Assembly (NCBI GenBank): GCA_905250075.1
Contig: CAJNOP010000301.1
Location: forward strand, 62,001 to 126,000
Source: Rotaria sp. Silwood1
Lineage: Eukaryota > Rotifera > Eurotatoria > Philodinida > Philodinidae
DNA: 64,000 nt
Direction of reading: 5' to 3'
The notes under the pieces were generated by a model. It saw only the letters and a list, made by a program, of their open reading frames with translations. It was not told where the DNA came from and searched no databases. Below, piece after piece: positions 9,573 through 22,444 of the stretch. The position numbers and the translations under genes were made by a program. Each line of letters starts with the position of its first letter. Within the stretch, counting starts at the first letter, position 1.

Positions 9573-10302
9573 ATTCTTGGCCATGGTCGTTTGCAGTGGG
9601 TCATTTGAATAATGACACACAATTAGATATTGTCGTTGCAAATCGTCTCAAAAATGATATTGAAATTCTCTCAAAATTTTGTTAGATTTCATGTAGTTAC
9701 GCTTCGCTTTTTATCTGATAATGACTTTTAATTGAAGTACATATATTTTACGGAACTTTTGAATTAATTTAGACTCATAGTCTACCTTAGTTTAAGGCCA
9801 AAATTTCTTTATCAATTGTACATGGAAGTATAAATTATTTAAACAAAGCAAATCATATCAATGACCGCTTAACACTTGAATCAGCTACTCTGGTTATATT
9901 CAGTGATTGCATACTAGTATATAGATTTTGAATGCATAACAGCATAATGATCAAAAGAGTTTCTATAAGCTCAAAAGGTGCATGATGACTCGTATTCATT
10001 TGAGCTAAACCAATTGTCAATAGATTTTGTCGGATTTTTTTTGCATATTGTTACTGTCACACTTCAATAAATTTTGACCGTTTGAATTAGATTCAGCGAG
10101 TTCTACAAGAATATTTATTGACAAATTTGCATCATGGTAACATACAAATTTACTTTGATGAGATTATACAATTTCATTCAGAAGTTATTCATTTACAACA
10201 AAATATTTTATTCCTGATTATTCGAAAAAAAACCATATGCTGGAAAAAAGATTTGGGTAAAAAAAATATTTGCAGATATAAGTAGTCTTGTCGATGGATC
10301 GA
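9573..10302. other. Intergenic, no feature seen
   Basis: AT-rich sequence between the foldback element and the C2-domain gene. No coding frame, repeat or RNA gene is supported. Confidence 0.4.
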
Positions 10303-10809
10303 TCATACCTAAAAATGGCATTGAAACAATTATAAAGTGTATTTGACAAGCGACTTTACTTACTTCACTATGTTCAATGATAACATGAAGTTCACCATGT
10401 GAGCCAAGACCCAAATGAGCAGATAACTTGACCCAATCTTCATAGCGACCTTTACTGAAGACATATTTTTTCAAATCGATCGTCCTTGAACCGATCGAAT
10501 CTTGATCCGCCACATCATTATCGTATACATGTAAATGTAATTCATCTTGGCCTTTATGTAAATTGCTAAAATATAGAAGATCAAGTTCAATTGATTCGAA
10601 TGAATAAAAAAAAAAGAGAAGTCCATTGACAATGTAAATATTTCATTCTATTTTGGATTGTTAGTGTCTTGGAGTGTTCTTGTTTGCTACTTGTAATCTT
10701 TGTCGACATAAACTTCGACATAAGCATCATTTTTGCCCACTGTATCTTTGTCTTTCAAATTGCGAGCTTCAAGAATTGTAACCTGCAAAAGACCGTATGG
10801 ATGGCTCAT
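10303..10809 (-). pseudogene. C2-domain protein with two in-frame TAG codons
   Basis: Exons are 10809-10631, 10565-10364 and 10308-10303 (Val-stop), with GT-AG introns between. The spliced frame is 129 codons including the final stop and covers a single C2 domain from MSHPYGLLQVTILEARNL onward. C2 proteins bind phospholipid, usually with calcium; acidic loop residues (DKDTVGKNDAY, YDNDVADQD) are present. The strand around the conserved NPxWNE motif is intact at DNA level but interrupted by TAG at 10689-10687 (after DKDYK) and at 10650-10648, exactly where the conserved Trp belongs (NNPK-TAG-NEIF). The rest of the frame is well kept, so inactivation is recent, or the stops are recoded or edited, or they reflect allele or base errors. 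Introns alone cannot remove both stops without deleting the conserved beta strand. Confidence 0.7.
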
Positions 10810-10992
10810 TGTTCTTGATCGTTGTGTAGTCTTGAAATTGTCAGCGATTTGTGCTAGAGAATGAACATATTGGAGATTTCTTTTTTTCTTCCCTATCAAA
10901 GAATGACAAGGAAAAAAGAAAAAGAGATATATGCACTTAATTACTTCTTTCTTCATTTTTATCCATGCTAACAGGTGCACATTTTGTTGCAA

Positions 10993-11832
10993 AAAGAAAA
11001 GTCAATACTTTACAACAATCATGTGCTTTTTTTGAAGCATATAAGGCAACAGAATTCGATGAATATGTGTTGCGCTTACTTATTTTATCACAAATCCCAT
11101 TAAGACAATATTTTTAAGAGCATACGCACTCGAAAAGTATTGAATAAGCAAACAGAATTGATGATGAATTTATGTGCAGTTAAATATAGTATATATTTAT
11201 AGATTGAAGTTATCAGATGGCATCAAATGAAATTGTACGGGTGTGAGTGTCTATTCCCATGAATGAACATCCACACCCTTGCTTTCACTCTCAAGACAAC
11301 AATTAGTGGATTGTTGAGACGTCTTTCGTAATTATGGATGAAACAGTGATTGCCGAGATGAAAGATTTAATTTTATCAATGTCAACATATGTATTGTTAA
11401 TGAAAAATTGATCTATACGGAGCTATTACTGATAAATGATGCTTTTGAGAAAACTCTCTGCGTTCTAATGACATAAGGTTTCGTTGATACAAAAATAGTG
11501 TTTTTTTTTTCAGACGTATTTCTATATTAAAACACATTCAAAAATCGATCTGCTTGTTTACTAAAAACCTCAATGTACATTGTCACAACTCAATTTTTCT
11601 TTATTAGTTGTTGGATCAAATGCAAATTCATGGAATCCATAAAGATCAGTTATTAAAATTAGGTCCAAAATGTTATTTGAATGCATGTTCGAGAAGATGT
11701 GGATTTATTTTAGACTACTAAAAATTAATACACGATGATATTGGAAACAAAAATTAGTAATAAATTTTAGATCATATAATTAATTCGAATAAAGAATCAT
11801 TAAGTTGATCAGAAGAATGAATAAAAATATTA
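10993..11832. other. Intergenic with a small telomere-like cassette
   Basis: A G/T arm (GGGTGTGAGTGTC, about 11238-11250) and C/A arms (CATCCACACCC and CTTTCACTCTC, 11268-11293) form a degenerate inverted cassette. The rest is AT-rich without a supportable gene. Confidence 0.45.
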
Positions 11833-13366
11833 TCAAGTGAAGTTTACTCCAACATATCCAAGTCCAAACGCTAGAGCAGTATATGCGCCCTGTGCGATCA
11901 TTTGAATATCTTCATTTTCAGTACACATTTTGGCAAATTCTTTTTCAGAGATGTGAATCTTGTGACCAAAATCTTTTTGTACAACATTCATAATCTCATT
12001 GAGAGAATCTTCTGCTAATTTCTGCTCATTTTTGTCGTCTTGGTGATGCATTAAGAAAATCGAAAAGAAGTTACGGATCTCAGTATGTGTAAGAAGACCA
12101 TCACGATCAGAATCACATAATCGAAAAAGGCACTTCATTGATACTGCTGGATCATTCTTTGCGAGCAATCCCGTAGTCAATATGTATTCATACAAATCAA
12201 TTTTGCCTAAAAAGTTACATCAAAATAAAGGTTCATTTCATCTGTCAGTATTTAAGATAATGTTTGGTATCAGTTTAATTTCAATCCGTTTATTTTAATT
12301 TTGATCATCTTCTCAAATAATTTATTTCATGTTGAACAAGAATTATTTGAACAATTCCTTAGGTATTTCTCTGCAAATTGTGGAACACATTACTGCATGT
12401 TAATAAAATTCATTTGAACGTTAGATATTACTTTGAAAGATAAACATACGATATTATGAATATGTCTAAAGACTAATACATTCGAATGTCTTAGGACTAT
12501 TTTATCTCAGTGTTGTACAGATTATTCATAGTCTATTATCGTCAAAAATAATCTAGCGAGAAAAGTCACTTATATTTTGTATTCTAAGAAAAATACTGAT
12601 TGGATTAGATAATTGAACAAATTTACGTACCAGAATTATCTTGATCGATAGCTTTGAATAGAAGCTTGAAAAAATCAAGCCCATCAATCTTGTCACCGTC
12701 TGACTGTTGAATGCATGTGTCGAAGAACTCAGCCTCTGTCATACCACCACTGGGAAATTTGTCGCGCATTTCTTCTAAAAAATAAATTAGAATAGGGATT
12801 AGCAAAAAAATTTGATCAGCACTCTTATAGTAGTTATCAACACACAGATATTTAATTTTTTCAAAATTTACTACGATGAGTTACAATAGCAGATTTTAAT
12901 GAAAAAAAGTATAATAATTCACTAGTGAATATATTTCTACAGAATTCAAGTTCTTATCGAGCAATTATCAACGTGAGGTTTAGTATTCTTCAGGTCAATA
13001 TTCAATTTGCGAAACAATTATGCATATGCTGATAGAATAAATAAGCGTTGATTATTTTTCGTGCCCTAGTTTGCAGTATATATATAATAGAAAGCAGAGG
13101 TCTTTTTTATGAAATAGCGATTTAAAAAAAGAACAAATTTTCGAAACTATTTGTGAATAACTTTTGATGAAAACTAGGAAACTGTTATTGTAAAGATTTC
13201 GTCAGAATAGTCAACAAAATAAAAAAATTAAAGGATTTTTTTTTATATACGAACCAAACATTCCACAAATCATTTCTTCTGTCATGCCTGTTGCTGATAC
13301 AATACTAGCCACTTCAGCTGGGTTCAATTTGACCTTGTTATTGTTTGTCGCATTCTTAGAGGCCAT
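11833..13366 (-). CDS. EF-hand calcium sensor (NCS/calcineurin-B-like), 209 aa
   Basis: Three exons: 13366-13255, 12774-12631 and 12206-11833, totalling 630 nt with consistent phase and GT-AG junctions. Two canonical EF-hand loops are visible, DQDNSGKIDLYE across the exon 2/3 junction and DSDRDGLLTHTE in exon 3. A degenerate N-terminal region (MTEEMICGMFEEMRDKFPSGG) and a long hydrophobic C-terminus complete a layout like that of recoverin or calcineurin-B proteins. The start is MASK, not MG, so the N-myristoylation typical of neuronal calcium sensors is not expected. It probably acts as a cytosolic calcium-dependent regulator; the partner is unknown. Family is confident, subfamily is not. 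Confidence 0.85.
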
Positions 13367-16300
13367 TTCTCGCAATGCTGTGAATAAAAATCAGATGCTT
13401 GTTGCTTATAAAGTGAGACATTATTGGAGTGAATATTTTACATGACAGGTATGATAATGTGTTGACTATTTGGTTAATTGCTGTGCCTCTATATAATTAA
13501 TTAAAAGAAAAAAAATCAGCGAGAAAATTATCATAAAGTGGTGTAGGCGAATATACTTGCTATACAAACATCTAGGGAAAAAGAGAACGACGATAACTAT
13601 TGATAAATATCATACAAAACATTCAAGCGGAGTATATTTGCCATGCGAATATACATTTAACAGCAAACATGCAAAAAAAAATCAATATGGTTTACTCAAC
13701 ATTGTCACATGCAATATAAGATTATTTCAAGAGAGAGAAAGTGCGGATCTCGTGTGGTTGTGAATGTGAGTAGATGGCTGAACGGATATGTGGGACTCTT
13801 CTCTACACTGACGCTAACATCCATACTCACACTCTAAGAATGAATACGAGATGTCTGAGAATGGATAGAAATATTCGATTAGATTTTTCCTCACGGATTT
13901 GAATTGTAAATTAATTTTCTAATTGAAAATTCAATAAAAAAGACGTTTAAAAAGATCATTTAAGAATATTTTTGATAGATTCTCGTGACAAATCAGTATT
14001 ATATGAAATAATAAATGTATTTCTTTATTTAACTCAATTGAATTTTTATTTATTCAAACTCATTTATAAATTAAATACATATTATAAGCATAATAATGAA
14101 TATTATTTCAATATCAACAACATATGAAACATTTCAAGTTTACTTAAAAATGAATAAATTGTAAATTTATCAATAAAATTTACTCTTATTTATTCTTACC
14201 ATGATTGATGCTTTAAAAATTATTAAAAAATAATTAATGATTTTATTTTTCTTTTGTTATTAATTTTTAACCATTATTTATAATTAATACATTTTTCTAA
14301 TTTAGATTATGAATATTTTAGTCTGAGAGCAGTTCGTCGTACATTAATATAAATATATTTCGACACTACCATCTACGCTATTATTTAAAAAATTTGCATT
14401 GGTTTTATATCAAACTTATGAGAGAACAACATCAATCAAGGTTTTGAAGAGTTTAGGTGAAGTCATTTTTTATTTTTTTGCTATGAGATTATAAAAAATA
14501 GCATCCACTTTTATTTTTTCACTTACTACGAGTCACTTCTATCTTTCTGTTCTTGTTATACGCTATTCGAGTGTTAAGAACTTAGTATTCATGTGCATAG
14601 TTCAGAAATATGGATGTCGCTGCCGATGAATTCGCTAAAAAAAACTCTTATTTGTGGCAACATAAACACTTAGTCTAGTTTGACCATTAAGTAGTAGAGA
14701 CATCAATTTAGGCATTTTTTGATTTAAACATTTTTCAATATAAAACAAGATGTTTCAAACCTATGGATACTAATTAGTAGCTAATAAATTGAAGCCTTAT
14801 GCTAATAAAATTTTTGCTTAGGGCGGCGCTAGAATTGGTCATTTTTTGACTGAGGTCAAAGTATTTTTATTGACAGCAACGCAAGCAATAAGGGCTCATT
14901 CCGATTATATCTTAATTGAATGCTCCTGCCAATAAAAACAAATTTATGTAGGCATCAACAAAGACTGAAGGTTTTCAAAGACACTTTTCGAGCTTATTAG
15001 TTGAAGAATAACTATCGAAATGGTATGAAACGTACAGAATAGAGATTGAACATGTTTACAACAAAAACTAGACTTTAGAAGACAAAATATGCAATACTTT
15101 AACAGTGAACATTTCCGCGAATTGAAATGACGCGAAAATTTTTTCCAAGACTTTGACTGCCAATATTAATAATTCGTCAAACATGATCGTATCAACAATA
15201 AGTTCTGTAAATGGATGAACAAATTTTTGGAATCAATATTTCTTTCTTATTATAGAACAGCTCAATAATATTTGTTCATAAATTTTATGTATGAAGAAAA
15301 TGTGAATTAAAAATATTTCAATACTTTCCTAAAAAAGCATATTGTCTTCTTAAATTGAATTCACAGTAAAAAATAATATGTACAGTGTCTTTTTTCTTCT
15401 TTTCAGTTAGCTGCACGTGAATGAATTCCAAGTTGTGGAAGAATAAGAAACAACATGTTGATAAGTAAGTATTAGATTAAGGTAATAAACTACAATTAAA
15501 GATTATTGTATTCAATTCATTTCATGAATGTGTTGCTGTTCATGTATTTTTTCAAAAACTAAAAATAATTTAAACCAAGAATTTCTAAATTTGATTTAGT
15601 TTAATAAAAGCTTGAAACTAATAGTAGATAAAAGTATGAGAACAGAAAATGAAAATGAAGATGTCAAAGTAGAATAATCAATATACTTCAAGTCATTAAC
15701 GTTAAGATGACTTCAACACTTTTATACAGACAAAATGATCGATTATAAGTAATACTTATTCAAGACATAAGAGTAACGGAATTGAGTTTTAAAAATAAAA
15801 TCATATATTAATAAAATAATTTATTTTCAGAATTATCAATTGAATTAATGACTATTTTTTTTCTTTCTATTATCTTTTATATCAAATAGTAGTATTTTCT
15901 AGTTCGAAATAAAGATTGAAATCAGATGTACAAAATATGTTTTTCAATTATGTCTATAATTAATATTGCCTGATTTTCTTTTTTCAGCAAACGTGTTTCT
16001 ATTTTCATTTGCGTCAAGTAAATGTACTTACAGTTTTTTTTTTATTCTATTGTATAAAAACTTTAAAAATGACTTAGATATCTTTCTGAAATCAAATCAT
16101 AAAAATACACATGATAAAATCATATGTTTATTAATTATCAGAACCAAAATATAATTTGAACAGTATAGAAACAGATAATCTCTTAATACATCACTTTTTC
16201 CACAGGACTATTCTATCACGATAGTTGTAAGCAGTTGCATAGAGTTGTGTATATGAAAAACTTGAAGAAATATACATGGTGGTATGTGACGCACTATATT

Positions 16301-17318
16301 ATCGTATTCATTTATGTTTCTTTTCACTAAACATGGATACATTACCCTCTCCATAAATACATAAGTTTTATTTTTTTTTAATTTGAAAAAGAAGACCTAC
16401 TACTTAATCTGTTGTTCGAATTATTTTAAATAAAAAACAATGATTTATTTAACAAAAATACTTTGTATTATGTTTGTTGTTGAATTCAAAATAGAAAAGC
16501 AAAATGCTCGATAAAAACAATTCGACTCATTACCAATTTATGACCAAATTCGATCATATACTACAGTCGTATACGATAGTTGCTTATATTCATGGTGTAT
16601 GATGGTCTTATTAACGACCAGTTTTTGACATATTGAGTAGTATTGCGAGCGTTCATGATCGTGTTTTTTTTTTGCACCTAGATAATCTAAAATTCATTCA
16701 ATTGATTGCTTTATGTATTTAAATTCAACCTGACTGAGTTCTCTTAATGACGTGGTTATCGTGAGGACTATTGTTTTTTTCAAAGATCCTCCATTGAAAA
16801 GTTTTCTTTTCTCATCACTATGGATCATTTTTAAACTAAATTTGAAAAACAAGAATGAATCATATTCAATTAGGTTCCATCATTATAATAAATAGTCTAG
16901 GCATCATGCTTTTTTCTTTTACAGTAAAATAATCAATTCATATTATGAATCAATGAGCATAAAAATTACTTGAACTTTCATCTAATACATCTATCGATAT
17001 ATCCTTGAAAAATAAAAAAAAAAAATGGCAAGGCTCGTTTTATTATGCATATATGATTCTATTCGAAACCCATGGTATATTGAAAATCTATAAAGACCAT
17101 TTACAATTTCTACATGAATAATCTCCATGTATTTATTTAATAATTATATGTTTGATCAAAAGAAAAATGCATAAATTATTAGTATTCAACTGTAAATATA
17201 CAATGAGAAAGAGTATATATAAATAGTCACAAATCGTACGAATCGAATATATTTAAAACTTGATCGACGTGAATTATATATCTGAACTTCAAATTTATAG
17301 AATATCATTTTTGGCAAT
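13367..17318. other. Long intergenic region, no gene recognised
   Basis: AT-rich sequence of about 4 kb. It contains one telomere-like cassette (listed separately) and several short open frames with no protein-like character. No RNA gene or well-defined repeat was found. Confidence 0.4.
13751..13840. repeat. Telomere-like inverted cassette
   Basis: A degenerate G/T arm (GTGTGGTTGTGAATGTGAGT) is followed after a spacer by a C/A arm (AACATCCATACTCACACTCT, about 13817-13837). The arms pair imperfectly. Same order as most other cassettes here. Confidence 0.5.
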
Positions 17319-17603
17319 ATGCAGACGAAGACATTGGTTATACTTGGTTTTTTGTTTATTATTGTTATGCTATCATCATGTGAAGGCAAACGTTTATATT
17401 TTGATAATGATGATGATATGACATTAACTGAAGCTAAAGCTCGTATGTTTTTAGAAAATGATGATAGTGATGATTTTGATAAACGAGCAAATAGTGGCGA
17501 TTGTGTCTTATGCAAATTTAACGCGGTTCCATGCTGTAAACCAAATATATGTCACAGAAAACGCTTTCGACCAGATGAATGCATCGAAATCAAAGGCAAA
17601 TAA
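17319..17603 (+). CDS. Secreted cysteine-rich knottin-like peptide precursor
   Basis: An intact 94-residue precursor in one exon. Residues 1 to about 23 form a signal peptide (hydrophobic core LVILGFLFIIVML). Residues 24-54 form an acidic propeptide rich in Asp/Glu. A dibasic KR at 55-56 suggests proprotein-convertase cleavage, leaving a 38-residue mature chain. That chain has six cysteines spaced C-x2-C-x6-CC-x4-C-x9-C, the C-C-CC-C-C order of inhibitor-cystine-knot peptides. It also contains a basic HRKR stretch. The prepro layout is that of secreted toxin-like, defence or neuropeptide precursors; the sequence does not tell which. TATATATAAATAG about 105 bp upstream (17213-17225) could be a TATA element. 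No homologue is recalled. Confidence 0.7.
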   Translation: MQTKTLVILGFLFIIVMLSSCEGKRLYFDNDDDMTLTEAKARMFLENDDSDDFDKRANSGDCVLCKFNAVPCCKPNICHRKRFRPDECIEIKGK

Positions 17604-18117
17604 ATGACAAATATATTCATATTAATATTATAATGTACTTTTATCTCTCATTTAAAAAAATAAAATTAGTGCTATTCGACAAATTTTTTTGTAAACAATT
17701 TAAACCAGAGTTGATCAATAAAAATGCTATTGACATAATATGAAAGAAGTAAATCATCAGTTTTTTTCAAGAATATGTCAAAAGTTTGTCACAAATAAAG
17801 AGCATAATTCTATACGACTTGATATCCGATTTTTGATAATAAAAATAAATGGAATAAATATCAGAGACTATTGACATAGTTTATTACTCTTGAATGTTCT
17901 TTATAAATATTAAACAGATCTTTTTCTACAAACACTACTAACCATAAATATTTATTCTTCTTAGAATTTTAAACGAAGACAGATAAAAAAAAAGTTTATA
18001 ACTTTCGAATGAAGAGTCATAGCGATCTGTGGTTTTCAGCATTCGATAGAAGATTAAAGACGGCACATTTTAATATAAAAACCAAGGTTTTATATAATCA
18101 GGCACAATAGAACTGAT
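17604..18117. other. 3' flank of the peptide gene
   Basis: An AATAAA-like signal (AAAAATAAAATTAG) lies at about 17655-17670, about 60 bp after the stop, and is a plausible polyadenylation signal. Otherwise AT-rich without features. Confidence 0.4.
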
Positions 18118-18726
18118 TATGGAATCTCAGTAGAACAAGCTAAAACTTTAACCATATATAGTCCAACTTTTTCTGAAAATATCATCGATAAATTTTGTAA
18201 TGACGAGGAATGGTATGCCAATCATTATACTGATCTTACATAAGGCTCTCATTCACTCAATATCTTAGAAAATGCTCTCAAATCTTCACTAAATAAATAG
18301 CATAATCTAGACTTCACATCTATGCAATTATATCATAGTTTGACTATATGAACGAGAACAGACAAGAAAAATATTGCTAAGCTCTGTATTTCTCTTGAAA
18401 AAATTGGAAAGATTTGATTTACAATATTTACTGTATGACAATCATTTTTTCATCGAATTTTGGTTGTTTCCTTTCATTTCTACGACCAAAGTACGATGTT
18501 ATTGCATAGATATAAAGTCTAGATTATGCTATTTATTCAGTGAAGATTTGAGGGCATTTTCTAAGATGTTGAGTGAATGAGAGCCTTATGTAAGATCAGT
18601 ATAATGATTGGCACACTATTCATTGTCATTATAAGAATTATCGATGATATTTTGAGGAAAGATTGGACTACGGTAGGACTATATATGCTTAAAGTTTTAG
18701 CTTATTCTGCTGAGATTTCACTAAAT
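18118..18726. mobile_element. ~610-bp foldback/MITE
   Basis: The left arm, about 18125-18330, is the reverse complement of about 18500-18725. Examples are AAGCTAAAACTTTAA versus TTAAAGTTTTAGCTT, and ATAAGGCTCTCATTCACTCA versus TGAGTGAATGAGAGCCTTAT. The central 170 bp are unpaired. The plus-strand open frames here are by-products of the repeat. No target-site duplication is clear. Confidence 0.6.
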
Positions 18727-18988
18727 AAGTGGACAAATTTAAAAGAAATAATTCTAATGATATGATTGCGTTTCGAATGAAACTCTCAAGTTTTTGTTTT
18801 TTATAGAAGTAACAGTCAATTTTTTCTTATTACTCAAAACAATTGATTTCATATGTTGATTTTAAATAGAAAACTGAAATCGAATGTAGAGTATCCTTTT
18901 TGAGAAATTGCAAAACAATATTAATTTATTTCCGTCTCAATAGATAACAAACACATCAAAATAAAATATAATATTAAATTACGAATTT

Positions 18989-20600
18989 TTATTCAAATTC
19001 ATCAAATTGTTGTTTAGAATAACCACCTCGTGTATGTTTTTGTTGCTGTTGTTGTTTTACACCCATATTAAGATCACGATTTACAGGTGGAGGTGGATTA
19101 TTTAAATTAAGATCATTATCATTTACATTTATATCAGAATTAATTGATTCTTCTTTAATATTACTATCAATGGCAAGACTTTTTTGTGGAGATCTAGTTG
19201 AATGACGAGACTTAAGAAAACAGAAAACACCACCAACAAGAGCTGCCAATAAGACCAGTACAGCAATAACTGCTATTATTATGATGATACTTGATTTTTC
19301 TTCAAATAACAAAAAAAAGAAACAAGAAACAAGAAATTTAGAAATTCATATTCAAATTAAGTTGAAGTCACTATTTATAGTTTGAAAAATGACTCGAATC
19401 ATTATCAAGAAAATAGTTTACTTTTAGGTTGTGCCGTTGTAGAAACTACATTATTTAGATTCACTCCATTATCAGTAGATCCACTGGACTGATCATTTGC
19501 TACAATGAGAAGAATTTATGATTACTGTTTAAATCAATAATAAATTATACATACGAACAGTTCCATCAGATTGATCACTTATTACAGCTAAAATAATTTA
19601 TAATTGTTATTTAAAGAAAAAGTAAACTATACATACGTGGTGGTCCTATATATTTATTTTCTGAGGACTCAGCTAAATGAGAAAAATAAGTATAGTTCAA
19701 GAAAAAAAGCAATTTAAATACATTTTTCACAAACAAATGGATAATCACGACTACAGAGTTGATCATCTAGACACACTACTTGAATATTAGATTGACCGCG
19801 CCAATAATTTACACATGATTCTATTTCTTTTGTAGGACTAATCAATCTTGTCGGTTCATCATAGTGATAAGGATAGCCCAAATTAAGTGTAGTCTTTTTA
19901 CACCACCAATCACTTTTACTGTTAAAAGGTGCTATACTCTTGTCAAGCCATTTATACACTCCCACTAAAATGATTAAAGAAAAATTTGAATTTTCATAAT
20001 TATTTATCTTCATTTAGTTCATCTATTGTCTTTTACGATATATTTCAAACGATTAAAAACTCAATAATAAAATTATTGCTTACATCCCGAAACATTTATT
20101 GCACGAGCACTTGTCCATGCACTTAATGTACTAATTCCCATATGTTGATTTTTAATAGATGCATTGAATATAAGTGGAATTATACTTTTATCACGAAAAC
20201 TTATCAATTCTGCCTTCACATTACGACATGTTGCTTCTGCTGCTTGCCATGACATTTTAGTTGTATAGTAAGTAAGACATGCTGTTTCTATATATGAATT
20301 TTTTTTGATTGTATATTTTTCAACATAAAATTCATTTATACTCACCAGTCATTGTCCAATCATTTGGACAATGACTACATCGAGCACCCGTCCAAAAACG
20401 ACGATTTTTTGAATCACATTTACATATATTATTTATACAAATCATACCAGGCAAATTACATTTTTTAGTACATGGTTCATTGTAAAGTAAAGCTAATAGA
20501 GTTATAAATTATAATAATATAAAGATTATAAATTTTTCATATAATTTTTACCTAATGTTGTTTGATAGAATAGAATTAAGAAGAAGAAAAACTCAAGCAT
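18989..20600 (-). CDS. Single-pass C-type-lectin-domain receptor, 366 aa
   Basis: Eight exons: 20600-20552, 20492-20346, 20287-20084, 19964-19722, 19672-19637, 19587-19555, 19499-19422 and 19299-18989. They total 1101 nt in consistent phase with introns of about 49-122 bp. The order is: signal peptide (MLEFFFFLILFYQTTL); a small EGF-like cysteine module (CTKKCNLPGMICINNICKC); a C-type lectin-like domain opening with ACLTYYT..MSWQAAEATC and closing with LCSRDYPFVCEKC; a Ser/Thr/Asn-rich stalk split over three tiny exons (36, 33 and 78 nt) that all begin and end in phase 1 and could be skipped independently; a transmembrane helix (IIIIIAVIAVLVLLAALVGG); and a cytoplasmic tail of about 75 residues. 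The classical EPN/QPD carbohydrate motif is not obvious, so ligand type is open. Confidence 0.85.
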
Positions 20601-22444
20601 ATTTTACAAGAATAATAAATAATTATAATAATAATATAGTTGAATTTGAAATTATAGTTTTATTTTAAGTTGAACTTAGAGAGTACAACAAATATTTATC
20701 AACATATATGACAGATTGGCGCGCTTATATTATTATAAGATTAAAATAATAATATTTTAATTTTGAATATATAAAAGAAAATCTTTTTTTTGAATGTTTC
20801 AAAACAAATCTAATTATTTGAAAACAAGAATTTATTGAAACTTGTTTTTAGCTATCTTTTCTTACTAAGCGTTGTATATCTGTGGTCTTCGAATAGTATC
20901 TGTTCATGTGCGAAGCTTTAGAAACAAACTAAAAATAAGATAAGTATAAAGTTACGGCTTTGCCTTATATAATAGACGTTTTTATAGCTTAAAAGGTCAG
21001 AATATATAAAAAATTCTTTCTTGAAACAAAAAACATTATGGCATAATTTGAGGTAAGAAAATTTTATGTCTTGTTTTATGAAATATAATTCTAACACAAT
21101 AGAAAAACAAAGCAAATATAACAAGAGAATAATAACGAAAAATAAAATCCGAGTAGCATCTTTCATAATCATCAGAAAACATACGAAGATTGATTAAAAA
21201 AAAATTATAAATAATGAATTTCAAAAAAAAAACTGAAAAGATGGCACAACTGATTTTGTTTATCATGAAATATGAATTCTATTTATATTTAAAATCAACA
21301 TTAAAATATTCTATTTTTTTTCTTTCATGATTTCCAATAGAATATTTCGATTTTAAATGAAAAACGAAGTGTTTCCTATCCAATAATTGATTGTATTTCA
21401 AACACAAACATTCTAATTACAAATATTTTGTAGAATTCATATCTTTACAGGATTCAAATATGAAACACATCATAGCTGCTGTTGCTAATCACAGAGAGAT
21501 TGTTTTATTCTATCACTTTTTAAGATACATTTCGTCACCCTCCTCTGTTACTTAATCTTCCATAAATGCGATAAGGAAGAATTTCATATAAGACTTTATT
21601 GATATGCAATCAACGTTCATCATGACATATGGAGAAGGAGAGTCCAAAGTTTTACCCTTATACGTCACTACTTCTCTTAGATCGCGTTTCACATACACAC
21701 ACAAAAAAAAGAATAATTAGAGAAAAGCTTTCATTAATTTATAGAGACAATTAGAGTATCACTAACAATTATATTTCAGAGTACATCTATAGTATAAATT
21801 ATTTAGCAACATCATCAGTTTATATATATATCTTTTAATAAATACTCTTCGTTAAGACACATTAACGAAAACAGTTTTTTTTTTTACCAACAATATTCAA
21901 GCTTCCGTTTGTATTCGATATATGATGACAAGACAGATGCATTGCATCTTTCTGACTTGTCAAATTAAGTTTATTTTCAAAGATTGATATATTATAACAT
22001 AACAATAAAATATAATGAACCACAATACATCTATAATATGAAAATTGCTCATTGATTAATTTATAGAATTTATGTCATTCTGAAACTCGATGTCTGTCAA
22101 ATGTTCAATTTCTATTGAAATACAATTCTTCATTTAAAATACAAGTTATTAATATTTTTAGATACATAACTAAAAGATATACTAAAAGAAAAGGATAGGT
22201 CTATCAGTAAAAAAAACAAAATACGCAAAAATTTTATATTATTTCTTCCGAAATATCTTTTATATTTACGTGTATTCTAATCTGATCTTAGTCTTTAGAA
22301 TGATGCAAATAGATAATTCATTACTAGTCATTATATTGAATATCTGTCAAAAACAAAAAAAAAATTGCATAATGCAGGTGAAAAATTAATTGCGCGCAGT
22401 AATCATAACAACATCATTTATTTACTCTTAGATAAAGTTTGAAA
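20601..22444. other. Intergenic between divergent genes, no feature seen
   Basis: AT-rich spacer of 1.8 kb separating the minus-strand lectin receptor and the plus-strand GPCR. It must contain both 5' regions, but no specific regulatory motif is supportable. An AG acceptor-like site (TTTACTCTTAG) just before 22431 allows an upstream non-coding exon of the GPCR gene. Confidence 0.4.
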
